DNA of 64,000 nt from JAHRVQ01 sp051278195 (GTDB lineage Bacteria > Pseudomonadota > Gammaproteobacteria > Pseudomonadales > Azotimanducaceae). Positions 44,809 to 53,204 of the stretch are shown here, one piece after another. The stretch is taken from NCBI GenBank assembly GCA_051278195.1, contig JBNMQM010000009.1, forward strand, positions 25,724 through 89,723, written 5' to 3'. The position numbers and the translations under genes were made by a program. The notes below the pieces were generated by a model. That model searched no databases. It worked only from the letters and a program-made list of their open reading frames with translations, and was not told the DNA's origin. Positions within the stretch are counted from its first letter, which is position 1. Each line of letters starts with the position of its first letter.

Positions 44809-46737
44809 GTGAGAACGATCATGACCAAACCTATTTTCAAGTCACTTTTACCATCAATAGTGCGTAAAGCTGTTTTATGCAGCCTAACCCTGATGGCCTC
44901 AATTAGTCATGTTGTGATCGCCGCTGAGCTAAGTGAAGAGGTGCTGACTCGACAGGGGCTGATACAAACGGCGCTGGGCCGTGAACCCGCCGATCTTCTG
45001 ATCGAAGGTCCCACCGTCTTGAACGTTTTCACGCAAGAATGGCAGCCAAATCAGGATATTATTATTCGGGGCAAACGCATCGCCTGGGTAGGGGATAGCG
45101 GTACCTGGCCTGGCAGTGCTAAAGCTAAAATTCTTGCGCGCGGGGAATGGGCTGTGCCTGGTTTTGGTGAGTCGCATAAACACATAGAAAGTAGCTACCT
45201 TACACCGGAATACGAAGCTGCATTGGTTATTCCAAGGGGTAACACCTGGACCATGGAAGGCTCTCACGAGCTATCTAATGCTATCGGACCCAACAACGCC
45301 GCATTCTGGCTGATGGCTGAAAAGGCTGGGAGTCCACTGAAGATCTTTCCATCCATTGGCTCAGCGACGCCACCGACAGCCTACGAACAGGGTTCCGGTT
45401 ACTATGGTTACAAGGAGATGAAGGAATTCATGGACTATGATCTGAGGGTGGCCGCCTTGGGAGAAGTCATGGACTGGCCGGCGGTCAGTAATCCGGATGC
45501 ACCCGCCAGCAAACGAATCTGGGGCATGATACAGGCCACATGGGAAAAGCGCGGCGTAGTCGAGGGGCACGGTAGTGGCCTGCGGACCGTCGATGAGATC
45601 AACGCATTCGCCGCCTCAGGCCTCGCTTCAGACCATGAGGTTCGACTGGCTGATGAAGGTCTCAAGAAGTTGCGACGCGGTATTTTTCTGGAAGTAAGAC
45701 CAGACACTGCTCGCACGTTGTTCCCCTATTTGTTGGCGCAGGGTATTACCGATTGGAGCAATCTATCCGTCACCACGGATGATCGTGATGTTGCCGCGAC
45801 AATCGAGCTTGGCGCCATGGACTACAATATTCGCAACGCCATTGACTCTGGCGTAGCGGTAGAAGCGGCCTATCTCATGGGGAGCTACAACACCGCCAGA
45901 CACTTTCATGTTGAACATCTGGTTGGTTCCATTGCTCCAGGACGTTACGCAGACGTCGTCCTTCTCGATGATCCTAAAACCGTTTCCATTACCCGCGTCA
46001 TCGCCAATGGTGAACTGGTTTCTGTCGGCAAAAAATATCTCCCAGATGTGGTCCCTGTCAGCTATCCGGCTTGGGCCAAAAATACCATGCGTGTCGGCCG
46101 CCAGATGAAAGCCGATGATTTTGTCATCACGGCACCACCTGGTCGTGACGAGGTCACTGTCGCCCTGATGCGACCCTTCTATTTCGAAGCTGATTTCATG
46201 GAAGATAAGCTCCCAGTCATAAACAATCGTGTCATAGTCGACACAGCAAGGGGGATGACCAAAGTGGCAATTGTCGACCGTTATAGTGGAAAAGGTGCTG
46301 TGTCGAAAATGTTCTGGCGCGACGTCGGACCCTTAACACCTGGGTCTGCGCTGGCCAGCTCTCAAATGCATGATATTCACAACATCTGGACTGTTGGCAA
46401 CGATGATGCTGCGATGGCACTTGCGGTTAATACCGTTGCGGATCAGCAGGGTGGTTGGGCACTCGTAAGCGAAGGCAAGATCGTTGCTACGATAAAACTC
46501 GACATCGCTGGTCTGATGACCGCCAGACCTGTGGATGAGGTCGCAGCAGAAGTAGAAGCAATGTTTGATGCCGCTGACGAGATGGAATGGATCAACGCAC
46601 CCGGCCTGCCGGAGCGGATGCGTTTTGCGTTTCTGACGGCTTCTCCCTGGAAATGGCAACTGGTAGCACCTTATGAGGGCAACCCTGGCGGCTTCGTCAA
46701 CGTCACCAATGGCAACACACATCCCGTGGTCTGGTAG
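44809..46737 (+). CDS. Exported adenine-deaminase-like amidohydrolase
   Basis: A protein of about 642 aa. It has an N-terminal signal (LCSLTLMASISHVVIAAE) followed by the adenine deaminase layout: PGFGESHKHIESSYLTPEY with the first metal His pair, GSHELSNAIG, VEGHGSGLRTVDEINAFAAS, SVTTDDRD, GSIAPGRYADVVLLDD, and the C-terminal domain with HDIHNIWTVGNDDAAMALAV. True adenine deaminases are cytosolic, so a secreted relative is unusual and its substrate may differ. I start at GTG 44809, 7 nt after AAAGGAG; the ATG at 44821 lies too far from that site. A membrane protein gene follows. Confidence 0.85.
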   Translation: MRTIMTKPIFKSLLPSIVRKAVLCSLTLMASISHVVIAAELSEEVLTRQGLIQTALGREPADLLIEGPTVLNVFTQEWQPNQDIIIRGKRIAWVGDSGTWPGSAKAKILARGEWAVPGFGESHKHIESSYLTPEYEAALVIPRGNTWTMEGSHELSNAIGPNNAAFWLMAEKAGSPLKIFPSIGSATPPTAYEQGSGYYGYKEMKEFMDYDLRVAALGEVMDWPAVSNPDAPASKRIWGMIQATWEKRGVVEGHGSGLRTVDEINAFAASGLASDHEVRLADEGLKKLRRGIFLEVRPDTARTLFPYLLAQGITDWSNLSVTTDDRDVAATIELGAMDYNIRNAIDSGVAVEAAYLMGSYNTARHFHVEHLVGSIAPGRYADVVLLDDPKTVSITRVIANGELVSVGKKYLPDVVPVSYPAWAKNTMRVGRQMKADDFVITAPPGRDEVTVALMRPFYFEADFMEDKLPVINNRVIVDTARGMTKVAIVDRYSGKGAVSKMFWRDVGPLTPGSALASSQMHDIHNIWTVGNDDAAMALAVNTVADQQGGWALVSEGKIVATIKLDIAGLMTARPVDEVAAEVEAMFDAADEMEWINAPGLPERMRFAFLTASPWKWQLVAPYEGNPGGFVNVTNGNTHPVVW

Positions 46738-46771
46738 TCACCGTATGATGATCTCTGTCTGCGAGTACTGA

Positions 46772-47914
46772 GTGCGCTGGTTCGCGCTGCTGTGTTTATT
46801 AACCGGGCTGCTGGTGGGTTTGCCTGCCCGGGCACATCTGTTGAACATGACCGAGGTGATTGCCGATTTCGATCACGATGGCGGCATCAGCATCTACCTC
46901 GAGTTGGATTTGCTCGCGGAGTTTGGGTCAGCTGAAAAGTACTACGCCGCAGCACAATCACCCTCAAACGTCGCGCCTGCCAGTGAGATGTTCCAGCGAC
47001 TAGCTGGCGCTATCGAGCTTGTTCAGGATGAATCGACGGTCAACCTTCGGGTTAGCCGGGTGCACTGGCCTACTGGCTTTGATGTAAATGATTATCAAAA
47101 CCAGATCAGCTGGCCAAAGACAAAAGTATGGCTTAGCGGAAGGCTTAACACTGATTCACCCATCAGCATTCGTTTCGGATCGACATTCATCTTCGAAGAA
47201 CCCATTGCACTGACGATGCGTGCGAAGGAAACAGGCAAACGTAAGAGTCGATGGCTAGTCGCGGGGCAAAAAAGTCCTTCCTTCGAGCCAGGAAACCTTG
47301 ATTTGCAGCCAACTGACCTCTCGTTCCAAGACACCGCAAATCAGGGAGTCGCTTTTGTTGTGTACGGTTTTAGTCATATCGTTAAGGGAGGCTGGGATCA
47401 CCTGCTCTTCTTGCTGGCAATTTGTCTTTCAACAGGCAGAACCAGTCAGTTAGTGGCACGCATCAGTCTGTTCACACTAGCGCACACGGCAACGTTAGCC
47501 ATGGCCTCCTACAGACTGATAGAACTCAATACCTACTGGGTCGAGTTGGCCATTGTTGGTTCGATCGTGCTTGTCAGCATCAACAATCTCTGGCAACAGA
47601 GAAAACGCGCGGCGTCCGCCTCAATCAACCTGTTGGACCGGTCAGCTATCTGGATATTCATCTTTGGCCTTTTGCACGGTTTAGGTTTTGCCTCTAGCCT
47701 GCAGTCCCTGGAGGCTGGAAACGACTACTTCCTGATCAATTTGCTGGGATTCAATTTCGGTGTCGAACTCGCACAAATCTGCTTCATACTGCTTCTCATG
47801 GCGTTGCTTATGGCAGTGGATCGCCAGAGTACTCGTCATTTAATAAGAAATAGATTGTCATGGTTAACCGCTGTGATCGCCGGGATTTGGTTCAGCTGGA
47901 TCGCGTTAACGTAA
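46772..47914 (+). CDS. HupE/UreJ-type membrane protein
   Basis: A 380-aa protein with a signal peptide (ending PARAH), an extracytoplasmic beta-rich domain (about 25-190) and a C-terminal membrane domain with GFSHIVKGGWDHLLFLLAIC, FTLAHTATL, FGLLHGLGFASSL and NFGVELAQICF. These are the conserved His-containing helices of HupE/UreJ-2 proteins, which are thought to carry nickel, cobalt or other metals. It lies 34 bp after the exported deaminase-like gene, a metal-dependent enzyme family, so metal supply to the envelope is a reasonable guess. GTG start. Confidence 0.82.
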   Translation: MRWFALLCLLTGLLVGLPARAHLLNMTEVIADFDHDGGISIYLELDLLAEFGSAEKYYAAAQSPSNVAPASEMFQRLAGAIELVQDESTVNLRVSRVHWPTGFDVNDYQNQISWPKTKVWLSGRLNTDSPISIRFGSTFIFEEPIALTMRAKETGKRKSRWLVAGQKSPSFEPGNLDLQPTDLSFQDTANQGVAFVVYGFSHIVKGGWDHLLFLLAICLSTGRTSQLVARISLFTLAHTATLAMASYRLIELNTYWVELAIVGSIVLVSINNLWQQRKRAASASINLLDRSAIWIFIFGLLHGLGFASSLQSLEAGNDYFLINLLGFNFGVELAQICFILLLMALLMAVDRQSTRHLIRNRLSWLTAVIAGIWFSWIALT

Positions 47915-48055
47915 GCGTCCGGTGACAGCGTCGTGTTAGCGACTGCTCATGTCCGCCTGAGGCGTCCGGCCCACTGTGCCTCAAAGCGTGACAACTACCC
48001 GCGGTTATAGGTATGGTGGCGAAGGGCGCGAGGCCTGCAAAGGGAGTAATTAAGA

Positions 48056-48838
48056 ATGCGTTTGTATCACAATGGTATGTCGACCTGCTCGCAGCAGGTG
48101 CGGCTGGTGTTGCATGAGAAAAATCTGGCCTATGACAGCACGCTGCTAGATTTGCAAAAGGGTGAACAGTTTTCGCCGGAGTATCTTGTGCTGAACCCGG
48201 CCGCGGTTGTGCCGGCGCTGGAAGACCAAGGCGAGGTGCTGGTGGAATCAAGCCTGATCTGCGCCTACTTGGACGACGCCTACCCTGAGATCGCGCTGCT
48301 GCCCGGTGCGCCGCTGGATCGATACCGCATGGGACTGCTGATCCGCAGAATCGATGAGGCGCTGGCGCCAGCCTGCGGTGTCATTACTTACGCGATTGGG
48401 GTGCGGCCCGTTTGGTTTAACCAGCCTGCGGACAAGGTACTTGCGATGCTTGACAAGATGCCAAGCCCAAGTCGGCGGGAAGCCCGCCGAGCTGTGTTTG
48501 TCGAGGGCGTTCGTGCGCCTGCTTTTAAAGCTGCCATGTTGGCGTATAGGGATGTGTTGGATCTGGCAGAAGATGCTCTCCGCAAGACGCAGTGGCTGGC
48601 AGGGGATACTATCAGTCGTGCCGATTGTGCGCTGCTGCCCTTTGTCCTGAGGTTGGTTCATCTTGTTCAAACTCAGGAGATTGAGTCACGCCCAGAATTA
48701 CAGCGCTGGTTTGCTACCATGCAAGCTCGGCCTGCCTTTACTCGCGCTGTCAGCGAGTGGATACCCGCACCCGTGGTCGCAGGCTTTGCCGAGGCGGGCA
48801 GTGCGGTGGCGGCTGAAATTGATGAGGTGATGGCCTGA
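48056..48838 (+). CDS. Glutathione S-transferase family protein
   Basis: A 260-aa GST. The N-terminal thioredoxin-like domain has MRLYHNGMSTCSQQVRLVLH, NPAAVVPALED (with the cis-Pro) and VESSLICAYLDD, where Glu-Ser contacts glutathione. The C-terminal helical domain runs from about residue 90 and includes WLAGDTISRADCALLPFVL, the usual N-capping box. The substrate is unknown. Directly after its stop lies the remnant-rich stretch. Confidence 0.9.
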   Translation: MRLYHNGMSTCSQQVRLVLHEKNLAYDSTLLDLQKGEQFSPEYLVLNPAAVVPALEDQGEVLVESSLICAYLDDAYPEIALLPGAPLDRYRMGLLIRRIDEALAPACGVITYAIGVRPVWFNQPADKVLAMLDKMPSPSRREARRAVFVEGVRAPAFKAAMLAYRDVLDLAEDALRKTQWLAGDTISRADCALLPFVLRLVHLVQTQEIESRPELQRWFATMQARPAFTRAVSEWIPAPVVAGFAEAGSAVAAEIDEVMA

Positions 48839-48841
48839 TTC

Positions 48842-48980
48842 TGCGCTCGGTTACGAAGACCTTGTTGCGCCACTAACCTAGGCTCAGCGACTAACGCGCG
48901 TACATCGAATCGATATAGTGCAATGTCAAGGATGCGGGGGTCGCTATGCGGGTCATTGCTGATATCGCTGATCTTGTTGG
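48842..48980 (+). pseudogene. IS91-type transposase remnant
   Basis: The frame from 48888 reads RLTRVHRIDI, CQGCGGRYAG, then, after a shift, RVIADIADLVGE, matching the IS91-type C-terminus of the copies near 27100 and 36070. It ends where the 95-bp dispersed repeat starts at 48981. Confidence 0.68.
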
Positions 48981-49077
48981 AGAACAAGGCGAATAAAGCA
49001 CATTTTTTTTGAAGAACGGTCAAGTAGGGTAATTGCAGACGCTCAGTCAAATTTTGGCCTCAGTGGCGTAATAATTC
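48981..49077 (+). repeat. Dispersed 95-bp repeat, copy 1
   Basis: Carries the shared landmarks GAAGAACGGTCAAGTAGGGT and CCTCAGTGGCGTAAT. Three more copies are at 50388-50482, 54774-54869 (inverted) and 61240-61303 (truncated). It abuts an IS91-type transposase remnant on its left. No coding capacity is recognisable. Confidence 0.8.
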
Positions 49078-49259
49078 TTTTAGAGGGTCAACCACGGCAA
49101 TGGATTAGATCTGCTGGGTTACAGGCCGTTGGGTTTGTCGCTGCAATTTATTTAATTTTGGGTGCCACCTCGCGTCATGAGAAACTTATCGATAATTTCG
49201 ACTGCATGCTTTTGTGTCTTGGAAAATGGCGGTAGTTGTGTAGATGTAATTGACTGGGA

Positions 49260-50168
49260 TTATTCGTCGATTCTAGGCGTTAACGTGTCAATACCAGCTA
49301 AATCATTTCTAGCGCTACCTTTGACTCTTTTTTTAAAACCCACAGATCTACGCATTAGATACGAGGCGGTGGCGTCGAGGGGATCGCGACCAAGAATGGC
49401 TGTCGCGCCGGGATGAAAGCTGGAAACTGGGTTCAGGTCGATGAAAATGGGATTGTCCTTTTCATCCAGAAGATACTCGACTGCGCCGAGCTCCATCCTT
49501 GCGGCCCGTAGAATTTTTTTGACTGACGCGGTCACCTTCGGGGCAATTTCGTGAGGAGGCCAGAGGGTAACATCCGATTCTGGGTGAGCCAGGCAGTAGT
49601 TGAACTCGTCAGCTTGAAGCGGTGCGCGGGCTTCGTAAAGGATGTCCGAGCCGAGGACTTCGATGCGGTGAACGCAGCCGTCTGCCGCGGTTAGCATCTC
49701 TTGCTCAATCCAACCATCTTCTCGATTGAAAAGGCCATCAGGGGCGGGTTCGCCGCCTTCAAGCGCCCGAATCCCTCTCCCAAAACCACCTGCAGGTGGC
49801 TTGAGAAGCACAGCTTGTCCGGGTATGGCGCGGCCACCAGGAACAGCGGGGTACGTTTGCGGCGTCTGCACGCCGCATTCGGTAAAAAGTTTGGCTTGAG
49901 CCAGCTTACTGTAGCCGGTCTGGAAGCAGAGTGATCCGTTAATCACAGACCTACCCTCTGCCTCCCAAGTTCGCAAAGAGTTGGTGATCCGATCCGCCCG
50001 AGCCTTATCCCGCTCAGCAAGAAGGGAGGACACCCGGTTGACGATCAACCCCTGCGCTACGATCTTCTCCGGATCATCAGTGACTTGTACTTTGATGCCC
50101 CTCGATTCTAAAAGGTCAACGAGGGGGCGAACCCACTCTGGGATATCTGTGAGAATTAAAATAGACAT
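49260..50168 (-). CDS. ATP-grasp-domain protein (RimK-like)
   Basis: A 302-aa ATP-grasp enzyme. It begins MSILILTDIPEWVRPLVDLL (pre-ATP-grasp domain), has AVLLKPPAGGFGRGIRALEG in the ATP-binding region, WIEQEMLTA, and IFIDLNPVSSFHPGATAI for metal binding near the end. The family joins a carboxylate to an amine or thiol, as in RimK tail addition or peptide ligation. No partner gene or short substrate peptide is adjacent; remnants surround it on both sides. The reaction is not predictable. Confidence 0.8.
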   Translation of the reverse strand: MSILILTDIPEWVRPLVDLLESRGIKVQVTDDPEKIVAQGLIVNRVSSLLAERDKARADRITNSLRTWEAEGRSVINGSLCFQTGYSKLAQAKLFTECGVQTPQTYPAVPGGRAIPGQAVLLKPPAGGFGRGIRALEGGEPAPDGLFNREDGWIEQEMLTAADGCVHRIEVLGSDILYEARAPLQADEFNYCLAHPESDVTLWPPHEIAPKVTASVKKILRAARMELGAVEYLLDEKDNPIFIDLNPVSSFHPGATAILGRDPLDATASYLMRRSVGFKKRVKGSARNDLAGIDTLTPRIDE

Positions 50169-50261
50169 TGACTAGTATCCGGCCGGCTGAGGCAAAGAAC
50201 CCCGTGCTTGCCTAGCAAGGGTGATGAAAAGATAATCACTCAACTTGTCAGGATCTGTCGT

Positions 50262-50384
50262 ATGAATCAATCAAAAATGGTCAAGCGTCACCGATTCCTT
50301 CCAAAAATAATCCAATATGTCATGTGGCTATATCATCTATTCAACCTGAGTCACCGTGACATTGAAGACATCGAAGGGCACTGA
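50262..50384 (+). pseudogene. IS6-family transposase remnant, N-terminal part
   Basis: A 40-codon frame reads MVKRHRFLPKIIQYVMWLYH and FNLSHRDIEDIEGH before a stop. This matches the start of IS6-family transposases, where R-H-R-F, W-L-Y and S-x-RD-[IV]-E are conserved. The rest of the gene is absent, and four bases on begins copy 2 of the dispersed repeat. Confidence 0.75.
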
Positions 50385-50387
50385 CAA

Positions 50388-50482
50388 AGAATAAGGCAAA
50401 CAAACCTAATTTTCTGAAGAACGGTCAAGTAGCGTAATTGCTGATGCTCAGTCAAATTTAGGCCTCAGTGGCGTAATGATCC
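50388..50482 (+). repeat. Dispersed 95-bp repeat, copy 2
   Basis: The most complete copy, from AGAATAAGGC to GCGTAATGATCC. On its left the IS6-type remnant is cut off, consistent with the repeat having landed in, or replaced part of, that transposase gene. Confidence 0.82.
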
Positions 50483-50569
50483 TGTTCTAGAGGCTGCAGA
50501 CTCGGTTTAATTTAACGCTGACACTGGATTTGATGTCTGTGAGTTTCGGTGGTTGGAAACACCAACCTA

Positions 50570-50815
50570 ACGCTTAAAGGCGAAGCTGGGCACTGTGATC
50601 CAAACACCAATGGCATTGCAATCACACGGGCAAGATAATTCCCCGCCAATGGAACCTTAATTCGGACTACAGCGCATGAGCTTTCTCATGAAGTTTGAAC
50701 TGAGGTTGTTAGGCTGCCAAATAAAGACGCGTTGTACGATTCCGTGAATGAAGCAAAGTCCGGCGTCATTGGAAGCGTTGCTACGGCCGTCGTATTCAAA
50801 AAGTTGTTGCTCTGA
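50570..50815 (+). pseudogene. Fragment of a metallopeptidase- or toxin-like protein
   Basis: One plus-strand frame with two internal stops reads TLKGEAGHCDPNTNGIAITR, stop, GTLIRTTAHELSHEV (an HExxH zinc motif), stop, then TEVVRLPNKDALYDSVNEAK and TAVVFKKLLL. The TAHELSHEV context resembles metallopeptidase-like toxin domains, but the match is short and by eye only. Confidence 0.4.
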
Positions 50816-50940
50816 GAGACCTATTTGACGTCTATTCAAGTTTCATAGCGCAATGACGCGTTTACCTGCGGCAAAGGATTAGAGCGAGAACTACAAAGTA
50901 TAGATGGTATGCGTCAGCGTTCCTTAAAGGCGAGAAAGTG

Positions 50941-50970
50941 TTGCATTAAAGATATGTTATAACATATATT
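50941..50970 (+). promoter_or_regulatory. Promoter with a perfect palindrome, candidate Zur-type operator
   Basis: TTGCAT (50941-50946) and TATATT (50965-50970) are spaced 18 bp as -35 and -10 boxes. Between and overlapping them lies the perfect 16-bp palindrome ATATGTTATAACATAT (50952-50967). It contains the Zur half site TATAACA, but scores only about 11 of 15 against the usual Zur consensus. Position suggests a repressor site for the gene group from 51013. Confidence 0.6.
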
Positions 50971-51012
50971 ACCGGGCTCTATTTGAAGCACTTCAACAAA
51001 AGGGTTTTATCC

Positions 51013-51276
51013 ATGGACGGTCTTGGAGCAACTAACGCAGCAGCGCTCATTGCAGAGGTGAATGCCTCAGACCTTGCGAGGGCGCGAGAGGCTATCGCTG
51101 GCGGCATTAAATCCGCGAAAGAACAGTGGATTCCTTCAGAATTGGTGGTCTATGCCTTAGCGCTCGAGCTGCAATCGCAAATTGCGGGTGAACAACCGTC
51201 TCCTGAACTCGCGATTTATCTACGCCGATTAGCTGACTTCGTGAGCGCTGATTCAACATCAATCCACCGACATTGA
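51013..51276 (+). CDS. Hypothetical protein, first gene of a zinc-linked group
   Basis: An 87-aa soluble, Ala- and Leu-rich helical protein beginning MDGLGATNAAALIAEVNASD. I do not recognise the family. ATG 51013 follows AAAAGGG at a reasonable distance; a longer frame from TTG 50983 is less likely. It starts 43 bp after the palindromic promoter and 13 bp before the first DUF1826 gene, so it probably leads that operon. It has no cysteines and no clear metal site. Confidence 0.65.
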   Translation: MDGLGATNAAALIAEVNASDLARAREAIAGGIKSAKEQWIPSELVVYALALELQSQIAGEQPSPELAIYLRRLADFVSADSTSIHRH

Positions 51277-51289
51277 GAACAGCGCATCC

Positions 51290-51913
51290 ATGACACGGTA
51301 CATCAGTAGCAGCGAACTCGCCGACTTTTCACAAATATATGCACCCGACGTCGAACTCGTCAGCATTTCACGAGCTGAAGCAGGCGAGATTGGAGATATG
51401 GCGACCCATCTAATCGAACCCGAGCAAAAACTAGAGGCGCGGTGGGAGCAACGCACGTGTAGCGAAAGCACTTTGTTGGGCAGCCTTGCACCACGTTTAA
51501 ACAAAGAACTCCTCTACGCCATTAACAAAGAGATTAAGCTCGCTTGTGAAGTACTAGGTATGTTGCTTGGCTGCAAACGTGTTGGCGTTCGTGTCGCGAC
51601 CCTGAGAGAGCCAATGTGCCCGCGGTTTCATGTTGATCGGGTGTCTTGCAGAATGCTCATCACCTTTACAGGGCGAGGCACTGAATGGATCGCAAGCGAT
51701 GAGGTTGACCGATCGCTATTTGCCGAGCGAAATAACGAGACGCCGCCTATCACTGCAACAGGGTCTGTTAAAAGTATGACGGCAGGCAGCTGGAACCTGC
51801 TCAAGGGATCTACCTGGGATGACAAATTCTTTGGCGTGGTACATCGATCTCCCCTTGAGGCAAAAGATCGCTTGTTTTTATCGTTAGATCCAGTATTTCA
51901 AGACGACGTATAG
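51290..51913 (+). CDS. DUF1826 protein, copy 1
   Basis: A 207-aa cytoplasmic DUF1826 protein. Its hallmark is CPRFHVDRVSCRMLITFTGR plus GTEWI, then VHRSPL near the end; conserved His, Cys and Asp could bind metal. To my knowledge DUF1826 genes often lie in Zur-regulated or COG0523 neighbourhoods, and the site here agrees. Function is unknown. It lies 13 bp after the first gene and 14 bp before a paralogue. Confidence 0.82.
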   Translation: MTRYISSSELADFSQIYAPDVELVSISRAEAGEIGDMATHLIEPEQKLEARWEQRTCSESTLLGSLAPRLNKELLYAINKEIKLACEVLGMLLGCKRVGVRVATLREPMCPRFHVDRVSCRMLITFTGRGTEWIASDEVDRSLFAERNNETPPITATGSVKSMTAGSWNLLKGSTWDDKFFGVVHRSPLEAKDRLFLSLDPVFQDDV

Positions 51914-51927
51914 GGCACATAAGGGCA

Positions 51928-52575
51928 ATGACTGTATCTTCACTACGTATTCAGAACACGGTTCAGGACCGCCACCTAATAGGCGATCAGATTGACATTC
52001 TGCGTGGCATCCAAGATGCTGAGTGCGATCTTTGCCTTTGGCGCAGACCAAATCAGGGCGCCATCGCAAGAGAGGTATCCACTCTCACATCATCTGCTCT
52101 GCCAGGCGCGAAGTTCTTAACCACGCTAGCAAGTATTGATGCTGACATACTTAGCTTGATGGAGCACCAAGGACTCAACCCGTATGATTTCATCAATCTC
52201 AGACGTGATATTTACCTCCTCGCTAAAACCTTTGTCTCCATCGCTGGGAGAAGTGAATTGGTCTTTCGTTTGTTCACAACGAAAGATCGAGGCTGTAGCC
52301 GATTTCATGTTGATCGAATGAATAAACGGCTGATCTGCACCTATCAAGGGGCGGGAACACAGTGGTTAACCGAATCACAGGTCGATCGAGAAGCCCAACA
52401 TCGCTACGGCACTAATGATGAAATTGTTCGATTCGATAAGCCTCAACAGCTTGCGTGTCACTGGGTTGGCATCATGAAAGGTGACCCTAACAATCGAGGC
52501 TCAGGTTTAGTTCATCGTTCGCCCTCTAATGATGGTTCGGGGGTAACTCGGGTCGTATTCTGCTTAGACGGTTGA
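51928..52575 (+). CDS. DUF1826 protein, copy 2
   Basis: A 215-aa paralogue of the preceding gene. It shares CSRFHVDRMNKRLICTYQGA, GTQWL and VHRSPS, but elsewhere the two are quite divergent, so this is an old duplication or two separate acquisitions. The conserved Cys-x-x-Phe-His-x-Asp core is the likely active or metal site. Same operon; its function is unknown. Confidence 0.82.
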   Translation: MTVSSLRIQNTVQDRHLIGDQIDILRGIQDAECDLCLWRRPNQGAIAREVSTLTSSALPGAKFLTTLASIDADILSLMEHQGLNPYDFINLRRDIYLLAKTFVSIAGRSELVFRLFTTKDRGCSRFHVDRMNKRLICTYQGAGTQWLTESQVDREAQHRYGTNDEIVRFDKPQQLACHWVGIMKGDPNNRGSGLVHRSPSNDGSGVTRVVFCLDG

Positions 52576-52620
52576 AACGTCTCAGTCCAATCAACCTCAT
52601 AATGTTAAAAGGAAGCTATC

Positions 52621-53055
52621 GTGGCGAATTTCAATTTGGACAGTATAAGAAAGATTTTTAGTGGTTCAGAAGTTTCGAAATCAGAGCTGGCTGAACTTAA
52701 CAAGGAAGTAATGTTCATGACGCTTGCGCGTGCAACTTCGGCCGATACCAATATTAAAAATGTAGAAGTTGAGCGAGTTCAAGAAGTGTTAAAAGCACGC
52801 ACGGGCGATGATTTTTCCGCTGCAGATATTCGAGTTGCTGCACAATCAGCTATTTTTGAAAGTGCTCCACTCGTGCGTTACCTTAATGCCGCTGCAAAAA
52901 AGCTCAGCGTGGCAGACCGTGTAAGCGTGATTCATGCCCTTACGGACGTTATCGAATCAGACGGACATACCAGCGATTTCGAAGTCGCTTTTTTCAACGA
53001 TGTCGCAGCGGCTTTGCAACTAACCCCCGCACAACTTGTCGGTCTGAACGCCTAA
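52621..53055 (+). CDS. TerB-like protein
   Basis: A 144-aa helical protein resembling the TerB/DjlA-like helical family: MFMTLARATSADTNIKNVEV, then LSVADRVSVIHALTDVIESD and EVAFFNDVAAALQLTPAQL. Acidic positions fit a metal-binding role. It is distinct from the other TerB-like gene at 4687. Translation starts at GTG 52621 after AGGAAG. It sits between the DUF1826 pair and the alcohol dehydrogenase with moderate gaps and may belong to the same transcript. Confidence 0.72.
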   Translation: MANFNLDSIRKIFSGSEVSKSELAELNKEVMFMTLARATSADTNIKNVEVERVQEVLKARTGDDFSAADIRVAAQSAIFESAPLVRYLNAAAKKLSVADRVSVIHALTDVIESDGHTSDFEVAFFNDVAAALQLTPAQLVGLNA

Positions 53056-53204
53056 TATTAAATTTAATCAATTACTTCGGTTAATATCAGTAGCCGATGC
53101 CAACCGATTTATCGGCGGTGGCTAACGTGCTATACAAGACCTGATCAAAGAGGATACCATCAAGGTTCTTTCAACAAAAACACACCGATTTAAAGGAGCC
53201 TATT

